Positions 54,039-59,770 of a stretch of 59,770 nt of DNA are shown here, piece after piece. Numbering within the stretch: the stretch's first letter is position 1; each line of letters begins with the position of its first letter. The notes beneath the pieces were generated by a model. The model was given only the letters and a program-made list of their open reading frames with translations. It had not been told where the DNA came from and ran no database searches. The position numbers and the translations under genes were made by a program. The stretch lies in the NCBI GenBank assembly GCA_030535355.1, contig JAUNIO010000003.1, positions 52,782-112,551 on the forward strand, read 5' to 3'. The stretch is from a bacterium (lineage in GTDB: Bacteria > Vulcanimicrobiota > Xenobia > Xenobiales > Xenobiaceae).

Positions 54039-55226
54039 ATGCAAGTATATGCGGACAACGCCGCCACGACAAAGATGAGCCGCGCAGCTATAGAAGCCAT
54101 GCTGCCCTACCTGGATGAAATATACGGCAATCCTTCCAGCCTGCACACGCCTGGCCAAAGAGCCAAAAATGCCTTAGAAGAAGCCAGAGAGCGCATAGCC
54201 AGCTGCTTAGGCTGCGAGCCCCGCGAAATAACCTTTACCGCCGGCGGCAGCGAAGCTGACAACCAAGCTTTAATTTCCGCCGCTCATCTAGGTGCCCGCC
54301 ACAGCAAAAAGCACATCATCTCCACAGCTTTCGAGCACCATGCTGTCCTGCACACCCTAAAGAAACTGGAAAAAGTCGGTTTTGAAGTAACTTACCTCGA
54401 TGTGCATTCTGACGGTATCGTCAGAGCCGCTGAAGTGGAAGCTGCTCTGCGGCCCGACACCTGTCTGGTGTCAGTCATGTATGCCAACAACGAGATCGGC
54501 ACCATTCAGCCTATCGAAGCTATAGGGCAAATTTGCCGCCAGCACGGCGTGCTTTTCCACAGCGATGCCGTTCAGGCTGCCGGTCATCTGGTGCTGGATG
54601 TTAAAGCTGACAATATCGACCTGCTGGCTTTGTCCGCCCACAAATTCCACGGTCCCAAAGGCGTGGGCGCTTTATACGCCAAGCGCGGCCTAGCTCTGTC
54701 CAGCATCATTGAAGGCGGCGCTCAAGAACGCGGCAAACGCGCGGGCACGGAGAACATTCCCGCTATTATGGGCATGGCGGCAGCTTTAGAAGAGGCCTGC
54801 GCCAATATTCAGACTCACAGCAGCCAAACGGCCGCTCAGCGCGACAAATTAATTGCTGGCCTGCAGAAGATTCCCCATTGCGCCTTAAACGGCGATCCCC
54901 ACAAACGCCTGCCCGGCAACGTGAGTTTCTGCTTTGAGGGCATAGAAGGCGAATCTTTGCTGCTTCTGCTCGACGATCAAGGGGTTTACGCTTCGTCGGG
55001 CAGTGCCTGCACTTCGGGTTCTCTCGATCCCAGCCATGTGCTTTTAGCTATAGGCCGCCCGCACGAGGTAGCCCACGGTTCGCTGCGCTTAACCATTGAC
55101 GCCGCTACCACAGACGCTGAAGTCGATTACATGATTAAAACCGTTACAGAAGTGGTAGAACGCCTGCGCAGCATGTCCCCGGTGTGGAGGGATTTGCAAA
55201 ACGGCAAACGCCAGTATGTTTTATGA
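54039..55226 (+). CDS. nifS: Cysteine desulfurase (NifS/IscS type)
   Basis: This PLP enzyme takes sulfur from cysteine for Fe-S clusters and tRNA thiolation. YADNAATT opens the protein, the PLP lysine is K202 in SAHKFHGPKG and the sulfur-carrying cysteine is C324 in SSGSACTSG, the group I arrangement. AAGGAGAA precedes the ATG. It is the first gene of a nifS-nifU-mnmA run, so it supplies both the scaffold and MnmA. Confidence 0.96.
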   Translation: MQVYADNAATTKMSRAAIEAMLPYLDEIYGNPSSLHTPGQRAKNALEEARERIASCLGCEPREITFTAGGSEADNQALISAAHLGARHSKKHIISTAFEHHAVLHTLKKLEKVGFEVTYLDVHSDGIVRAAEVEAALRPDTCLVSVMYANNEIGTIQPIEAIGQICRQHGVLFHSDAVQAAGHLVLDVKADNIDLLALSAHKFHGPKGVGALYAKRGLALSSIIEGGAQERGKRAGTENIPAIMGMAAALEEACANIQTHSSQTAAQRDKLIAGLQKIPHCALNGDPHKRLPGNVSFCFEGIEGESLLLLLDDQGVYASSGSACTSGSLDPSHVLLAIGRPHEVAHGSLRLTIDAATTDAEVDYMIKTVTEVVERLRSMSPVWRDLQNGKRQYVL

Positions 55227-55262
55227 TGTTTTATGATTTATTAAAAAAGAGGGAAAAAATCA

Positions 55263-55706
55263 ATGCCACTTTACAGTGAAAAAGTAATGGACCACTTCCG
55301 CAATCCGCGCAACGTAGGCGTGATAGAAAACGCCGATGGCGTAGGCGAAGTGGGCAATGCCAAATGCGGCGATATTATGAAAATTTACCTTAAAATCGAC
55401 GGTAGCAATATCACTGACGTCAAATTTGAAACTTTCGGGTGCGGCAGCGCTATCGCTTCCAGCTCTATGGCCACCGAACTGATTAAAGGAAAGCCCCTAA
55501 GTGAAGCCCTGCAGCTGACCAACCGCGCCGTCGCCGAGGCTCTGGACGGTCTGCCCGCCCACAAGATGCACTGCTCGGTTTTGGCCGAAGAAGCCATCAA
55601 AGCCGCCATCAAAGACTATTATGACCGCAACCACATCGCCTATCCTTACGGCATGTTCCCCGACTGCAGCTGCTGCGAGCACCAGTGCGATTCTCAGCAG
55701 CAGTAA
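55263..55706 (+). CDS. nifU: NifU/IscU-type Fe-S cluster scaffold
   Basis: The family start YSEKVMDHFRNPRNVG and the ligands C35 in NAKCGD, the Cys in FGCGSAIASSS and the Cys in HKMHCSVLAEEA are present. The C-terminal tail (PDCSCCEHQCDSQQQ) adds four cysteines, which IscU lacks. Length (147) is slightly more than IscU. It lies 36 bp after nifS and 6 bp before mnmA. Confidence 0.94.
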   Translation: MPLYSEKVMDHFRNPRNVGVIENADGVGEVGNAKCGDIMKIYLKIDGSNITDVKFETFGCGSAIASSSMATELIKGKPLSEALQLTNRAVAEALDGLPAHKMHCSVLAEEAIKAAIKDYYDRNHIAYPYGMFPDCSCCEHQCDSQQQ

Positions 55707-55712
55707 GCCAGT

Positions 55713-56783
55713 ATGAATAAAGGCAAAGTTTTGGCAGCCATGAGCGGCGGCGTAGATTCCAGCGTCACCGCTCAGCTTTTGGCAGAACAGGGATACGAGT
55801 GCATAGGCTGCACTATGCGCCTCTACGACAGCGCTGACGCTTTATGCAGCGACAAGACCTGCTGTTCCCTGGACGATGTGGAAGATGCCCGCAGTGTAGC
55901 CAGACGCCTGCAGATTCCCTATCACGTTTTTAACTTCACTGATGCCTTTCGGGAACAGATTATCGGCAAATTTGCCCGCTGCTACGCGGCGGGGGTAACT
56001 CCCAATCCCTGCATAGACTGCAACCGCTACATGAAATTTGCCAAACTGCTGGAGCGCGCCCGGGTATTAGGCTGCCAATATATGGCCACAGGCCATTATG
56101 CCCGCATTGAGCAAACCGATCAGGGGTATGTCCTCAAAAAAGGCTTAGATGCCAGCAAAGACCAAAGCTATGTCCTGTACATGCTGACCCAGGAGCAGTT
56201 AGCCCATACCTTGCTGCCTCTGGGCGGCCTAACCAAGCAGAAAGTGCGGGAGATAGCCGAAAAACACGGTTTTATCAATGCCCGCAAACGCGACAGCCAG
56301 GACATCTGCTTCGTGCCCGATGGCGATTATGCCAAAGTCGTGGAGCACCATCTGGGCCGGAGTTTTTCTCCTGGAAATTTCGTAGATACCCGAGGGCGCG
56401 TATTGGGCCAGCATAGGGGAATCATCCACTATACGATCGGTCAGCGCCGCGGCTTAGGATTATGCCTTCCCCAGACTCATTACGTCTGCGCTGTCCGGGC
56501 CTCGGCCAACGAAGTGGTCCTAGGGCCTGCAGAAGAACTCTTCAGCAAAGATACCAAGATTGAGGAATGCCATTGGATTAGCGGAAAAACACCGCCAGAA
56601 CCGGTCCGCTGTAAGGTCAAAGTGCGTTACCGGGCCCGCGAGCAGTGGGCTACAGTCGTTCCGGTCTCGGACAATACCGCCACAGTCTGCTTTGATGAAC
56701 CCCAGCGCGCTATTACACCAGGACAGGCAGCGGTTTTTTACGACGGCGACACTGTGCTGGGCGGCGGAGTTATCGTTGCCTAA
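55713..56783 (+). CDS. mnmA: tRNA-specific 2-thiouridylase MnmA
   Basis: MnmA makes s2U34 in Lys, Glu and Gln tRNAs using ATP and a persulfide. The PP-loop SGGVDSSV, the catalytic Cys in NPCIDCNR (CxxC), the second Cys in RDSQDICFVP and the ATGHYAR block are all seen. At 356 residues it has the usual length. Being directly behind nifS and nifU fits the direct NifS-to-MnmA sulfur route known from Bacillus YrvO-MnmA. A strong terminator follows. Confidence 0.97.
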   Translation: MNKGKVLAAMSGGVDSSVTAQLLAEQGYECIGCTMRLYDSADALCSDKTCCSLDDVEDARSVARRLQIPYHVFNFTDAFREQIIGKFARCYAAGVTPNPCIDCNRYMKFAKLLERARVLGCQYMATGHYARIEQTDQGYVLKKGLDASKDQSYVLYMLTQEQLAHTLLPLGGLTKQKVREIAEKHGFINARKRDSQDICFVPDGDYAKVVEHHLGRSFSPGNFVDTRGRVLGQHRGIIHYTIGQRRGLGLCLPQTHYVCAVRASANEVVLGPAEELFSKDTKIEECHWISGKTPPEPVRCKVKVRYRAREQWATVVPVSDNTATVCFDEPQRAITPGQAAVFYDGDTVLGGGVIVA

Positions 56784-56785
56784 AT

Positions 56786-56832
56786 AAAACCCCAGCCGTT
56801 GTATATTTTCATTATGCAGCGGCTGGGGTTTT
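56786..56832. terminator. Bidirectional terminator between mnmA and the Hpt gene
   Basis: AAAACCCCAGCCG (56786-56798) pairs with CGGCTGGGGTTTT (56820-56832), a perfect 13-bp stem with a 21-nt loop. T-runs lie on both sides, so it can serve mnmA and, on the other strand, the Hpt gene. Confidence 0.92.
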
Positions 56833-56879
56833 GGCTATTTCTCAGCGCTAAAACACTTATAGGGGCATGTCCGCTTCGC

Positions 56880-57221
56880 TCAGCCCTCGCAAATACGCTT
56901 AAGTTCTTCCTGCTTCTGGCGAATGACCGCAATCAGCTCCGTACAATCCACTGTAGTGCAGGCTCTGAGTTTTTCGGTGATCTCAAATACAGGCTCATAA
57001 ATTGGAGTTAAAGATAAATTACCCAAGGCACCTTTCAGAGCGTGCGCTGCCTCAAAAGCCCCTGCCCAATTTCCGCCATCTAGGGCATCATAAAGCTTCT
57101 GAAAGTTAGAATCGCCAGGAATCATCTTGACCAGCCGCAGGTAAAAGCCTTCATTGCCCATGCATCTCTGCAGACCCTCTTTAGTGTTAGCTCCAAAAGC
57201 GGCTAGATCGCCTATAGTCAT
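56880..57221 (-). CDS. Histidine phosphotransfer (Hpt) protein
   Basis: The phosphorylatable histidine is H60 in AHALKGALGNLSL, the standard HxLKGxxxN motif, in a 113-residue four-helix protein. It would relay phosphate from a hybrid kinase receiver to a final response regulator. The receiver-GGDEF-EAL protein and a probable hybrid kinase lie just upstream on the same strand and are its likely partners. Confidence 0.93.
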   Translation of the reverse strand: MTIGDLAAFGANTKEGLQRCMGNEGFYLRLVKMIPGDSNFQKLYDALDGGNWAGAFEAAHALKGALGNLSLTPIYEPVFEITEKLRACTTVDCTELIAVIRQKQEELKRICEG

Positions 57222-57295
57222 GACTGTAAACTCCTTTGCACGTGCCTAATATATGCCCTTGAATCTATCATTCCTGCTTAAATCAAAGTCATTAA

Positions 57296-57522
57296 GGCAA
57301 TGTCATTTAGTTAAGCGAAGTATAGCATCTGTACATAAAGATAAAGCGAATCACTGCGTCCTTTAGGCCTAAGGCACCTGGATTTTTTGCGTCTGCTTCT
57401 GCCCGCTACGCTGCTTAGCTACGCTCAGATGCTACGCCTAGCAGAACTGCCGCAACGCCAGAGCGACAGAAGACGGAATAGATGTTAACATATTCGCGAA
57501 ACACTAACTAAATAATATTGCC
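57296..57522 (+). mobile_element. Family B repeat, full-length copy
   Basis: It starts GGCAATGTCATTTAGTTAAG and ends CTAACTAAATAATATTGCC, so the 18-bp ends are inverted repeats like those of family A. The interior differs: GCTTCTGCCCGCTACGCTGC, then CAGAACTGCCGCAACGCC. It occupies most of the 352-bp gap 57222-57573. No ORF is present. Confidence 0.82.
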
Positions 57523-57575
57523 ATCCTTTAGGGGAAGTCAGATAGTTCGCAGGTTAGCTAATCGCTAATTAAATT
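57521..57575 (+). repeat. Family A repeat, right-end fragment
   Basis: CCATCCTTTAGGGGAAGTCA, then GTTCGCAGGTTAGCTAATCG and CTAATTAAATTA directly follow the family B copy, one element beside the other. The end overlaps the stop codon of the receiver-GGDEF-EAL gene. Confidence 0.8.
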
Positions 57576-59289
57576 ACCGCTTAAGGCCAGGCGAAAGACA
57601 GGAGGTCATAAAGGCTTCAAATTCCTCAGCTGGCAGCGGGCGGGAGAAATAATATCCCTGGACTATATCGCATCCTATCGCCTGGAGGGTAAGCATCTGT
57701 TCCTCGGTCTCCACGCCTTCGGCAATAGTGATCACCTTAAACGCCTCGGCCAGGCGGATCATGACCTCCAGCAGACGGGTATCTTTGCCATTCTTGAAAG
57801 CGTTGCGCACAAACTGCATATCCAATTTCAAGGCGTCGATGGGCATCATAGACAGCATAGTCAAAGAAGAATATCCGGCCCCGAAGTCATCCATTTCGAT
57901 GTGAAAGCCCAAATCGCGCAGCTGCCTGACTTTATCGATGATCTGCCCGGCATCTTCGGTATAGGCAGATTCGGTCACTTCCAAAAACAGGTCATTAAAT
58001 CCTAGACCATTGTCCTCCACTACAGCTTTGAGTTTTTCGATCAGCTGCGGATCGTACATGTCCACGCGGGAGACATTAATAGATACGGGCAGAGCGATCC
58101 CCAAACGCTCCTTCCAGCCGCGGACATGCGCGGCCGCCTCGGACCAAATATAGTGATCCAAGGTCTGAATCAGTCCGTTATTTTCAAACAGAGGGATAAA
58201 AACACCGGGACTGACCATGCCCAGCTTGGGATGCCGCCAGCGCACCAGCGCTTCGGCGCTGCTCAAAACCGGTTTTTCGGAGCGCACATTAAACTTGGGC
58301 TGGTAAAAAATTTCGAACTGTTTTTCCCGAATGGCGGCTGGGAAATCCGCAATGAGCTGCCCAGCCAGCAGTTCAGCTTCGCGCATCGAATTATCGAACA
58401 GGCCTATATTCTTGTTGAAGTTGTCTTTTACCCTGTCCGCCGCCATCTTAGCGCGGTCAAAGCGGCGCTCTATATCCAGGCTTTTATCGACATCCGCGTA
58501 AATGCCCATACGCAGCCATACCCTGGTCTCGCTCATCTCTTCAATATTGAGGATTACGGACGCCTCTTCCAAAAAAGAGTGGTAATCATCGCTGTGAGGA
58601 GAATAGATGAGAAATGTATCCGCTTCCCTGCGGCACACGATGCCACCATTAGTCTGAACGATCTCCAGCAGCTTTTCGGCTACCTGCTTCAGCACCTCGT
58701 CTCCGCAGTTTTTGCCACAGCGGTCATTAATGACCCGAAAATGGTTGATGTTCACAACAATCGCGTCAGTGGGTTCATCTTTGTGATAAGCGTCAAGCTG
58801 AGACGCATAGCGGTAAAAGAAATCCTTGTTGTACAGTCCGGTTAAACTGTCGCGCTCAGTCCAGCTCAGAATGTCGCGGTCTTCAAAGAGCTCAATGGTG
58901 CGCAAAGCGCGGGCCAGGACCACTTTCTGCTGCGGATAAGGCTTAGGAATAAAATCTATAGCTCCTTCGGTCAGGCACTCCACCTCAGACTCGTTGTCGG
59001 CAGTCATTACGATAACCGGCAGGCAGGCATAGCGAGAATCTTGTTCAATATGGCGCAGAATATCGATCCCGTGCATGTCTGGCAGGTTAAGGTCCAGCAA
59101 AACTAAACTGATGGTTTCGTATTGAGCATGAATAATGTCTAAAGCTTCTCTGCCCGTACCAGCTGCCAAGACCTCATAAGTGTCTTGCAAATACATTTTA
59201 AGTATCTCTTGATTGATAATTTCGTCTTCTATGAGCAAGACTTTCCGTATCTCTCCAGCGGGGCGAAACTTTAGATGACCTTCCGGCAT
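57574..59289 (-). CDS. Receiver-GGDEF-EAL protein, probable c-di-GMP phosphodiesterase
   Basis: Residues about 15-130 are a receiver (EDE at 21-23, phosphoacceptor D66, K116). The GGDEF domain (about 145-300) is degenerate: the signature reads RREADTF (220-226) in place of RxGGDEF, so it is unlikely to make c-di-GMP. The EAL domain (about 310-565) looks active: E346-A347-L348, the DDFG pair D467/D468, K488 and the EGVE loop. Phosphorylation of D66 probably tunes phosphodiesterase activity. It sits between an Hpt gene and a receiver/kinase gene on the same strand. Confidence 0.93.
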   Translation of the reverse strand: MPEGHLKFRPAGEIRKVLLIEDEIINQEILKMYLQDTYEVLAAGTGREALDIIHAQYETISLVLLDLNLPDMHGIDILRHIEQDSRYACLPVIVMTADNESEVECLTEGAIDFIPKPYPQQKVVLARALRTIELFEDRDILSWTERDSLTGLYNKDFFYRYASQLDAYHKDEPTDAIVVNINHFRVINDRCGKNCGDEVLKQVAEKLLEIVQTNGGIVCRREADTFLIYSPHSDDYHSFLEEASVILNIEEMSETRVWLRMGIYADVDKSLDIERRFDRAKMAADRVKDNFNKNIGLFDNSMREAELLAGQLIADFPAAIREKQFEIFYQPKFNVRSEKPVLSSAEALVRWRHPKLGMVSPGVFIPLFENNGLIQTLDHYIWSEAAAHVRGWKERLGIALPVSINVSRVDMYDPQLIEKLKAVVEDNGLGFNDLFLEVTESAYTEDAGQIIDKVRQLRDLGFHIEMDDFGAGYSSLTMLSMMPIDALKLDMQFVRNAFKNGKDTRLLEVMIRLAEAFKVITIAEGVETEEQMLTLQAIGCDIVQGYYFSRPLPAEEFEAFMTSCLSPGLKR

Positions 59290-59345
59290 ACTTTTCCTAT
59301 CCTCTCGTAACTATCGCGTTGTTTAGAAAATAACAAACCTGTAAA

Positions 59346-59770
59346 TTATGTTAAAACCGCCTTAAGTTCCTTCGTCAGAACCGCAATATCTATCGGTTTA
59401 GCGATATGCGCCTGCATACCCGCATCCCTAGCGGCCTCTACGTCTTCTTTAAAAGTATTGGCAGTCAGAGCTAAAATAGGTATTTCTGCCAAACCTTTAT
59501 TTTCTAGGGCCCGGATAGCTCTGGCCGCAGTATAGCCATCCATCACCGGCATCTGAATATCCATAAGCACAGCATCGTAATAACCGGGTTCAGAGGCGGC
59601 GACCATATCCACGGCCAGCTTGCCGTTTTCGGCGGTTTCCAGCATAAAGCCCATCTGTTCCAGGATCATCTTGGCAATTTCCAAATTAATGAGGTTGTCC
59701 TCCACCAGCAGAAGTCGCTTGCCCGCGAAGTTCGCAGTCTCGGTGGCTGCAGCGGTCTCGGTGGCTGCAG
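59346..59770 (-). CDS. C-terminal receiver of a probable hybrid sensor kinase (partial)
   Basis: The frame stays open to the window edge, so only the C-terminus is seen. A receiver domain is complete: LLLVEDN, phosphoacceptor Asp in VLMDIQMPVMDG, a Thr in ALTAN and Lys in IAKP. Upstream of it the frame reads an Ala/Thr/Glu linker with a repeated ATET unit encoded by an 18-bp repeat. A preceding kinase part is inferred from this linker and from the adjacent Hpt gene. A GTG at 59705 would give a stand-alone receiver but would begin inside the first beta-strand. Confidence 0.8.
   Translation of the reverse strand, partial: AATETAAATETANFAGKRLLLVEDNLINLEIAKMILEQMGFMLETAENGKLAVDMVAASEPGYYDAVLMDIQMPVMDGYTAARAIRALENKGLAEIPILALTANTFKEDVEAARDAGMQAHIAKPIDIAVLTKELKAVLT

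Noticed and set aside
3174-57575. Family A copies as a CRISPR array
   Set aside because: The copies are tens of bases to kilobases apart, vary in length and flank genes; there are no regular spacers and no cas gene.
58126-58845. A 239-codon open frame on the plus strand
   Set aside because: It is antisense to the receiver-GGDEF-EAL gene, which carries intact domain motifs across the same bases.
59346-59705. Stand-alone receiver protein starting at GTG 59705
   Set aside because: The start would fall inside the first beta-strand (LLLVEDN) and the frame continues open to the window edge, so it is the end of a larger gene.

Overview
The window looks like the chromosome of a diderm bacterium from a little-studied, non-proteobacterial lineage. 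It encodes an LptD-like outer-membrane protein and an LptA/OstA-like periplasmic protein. It also carries genes typical of Terrabacteria-type genomes: ScpA/ScpB, SpoIID, a YwhC-type site-2 protease, ComF, WecB/TagA/CpsF and an S4-domain protein. Many proteins carry zinc ribbons, and one carries a DUF6273-like domain of the kind common in gut anaerobes. I cannot fix the phylum from sequence alone. There is no prophage, transposase, rRNA operon or CRISPR array.

Layout. Positions 1-7 kb hold malZ coupled to a zinc-ribbon/DUF6273 protein, a receiver-BTAD regulator and a POT-family peptide transporter. Positions 7-15.6 kb hold a 1215-residue HTH-plus-coiled-coil protein, a lipoprotein, a soluble protein made of the FlhA cytoplasmic domain only, RNase PH and an XRE regulator with a 31-bp palindrome over its start codon. 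Positions 15.6-31 kb form a long minus-strand stretch: mtaB, a secreted disordered protein, a PIG-L deacetylase, SpoIID, murQ, an unknown secreted protein, an LptA-like protein, an RNA 2'-O-methyltransferase, an S4 protein, a four-repeat zinc-ribbon protein, scpB-scpA-site-2 protease, and cca. Positions 31-40 kb are plus-strand: a NarL-type regulator, LptD, a queuosine-salvage pair (Qng1-like glycosylase and a queuine-type TGT) and two glycosyltransferases; tRNA-Gln and tRNA-Glu lie between on the minus strand. Positions 40-48 kb hold comF-GT26-surE, small zinc-ribbon and hydrolase genes, two WYL regulators and a tRNA Ile-Ala-Ile cluster. Positions 48.6-57 kb hold a 1784-residue DUF4011-type helicase/nuclease that has lost key catalytic residues, then nifS-nifU-mnmA for thiolated tRNA. 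Positions 57-59.8 kb hold an Hpt protein, a receiver-GGDEF-EAL protein and the C-terminal receiver of a probable hybrid kinase: parts of one phosphorelay and c-di-GMP circuit.

The strongest unexplained structure is intergenic. A repeat of up to about 245 bp (called family A here) occurs at least eleven times, whole or broken. Its ends are inverted copies of GGCAATGTCATTTAGTTA, it carries four conserved small hairpins and no ORF, and every copy points the same way on the plus strand whatever the direction of the neighbouring genes. A second repeat (family B) shares the same ends. The copies lie in gaps, often within a few bases of stop codons.

The most interesting protein-level observations are the soluble FlhA-domain protein with no secretion genes nearby, the helicase/nuclease with lost active sites, the queuosine salvage operon, and the HTH-coiled-coil giant.
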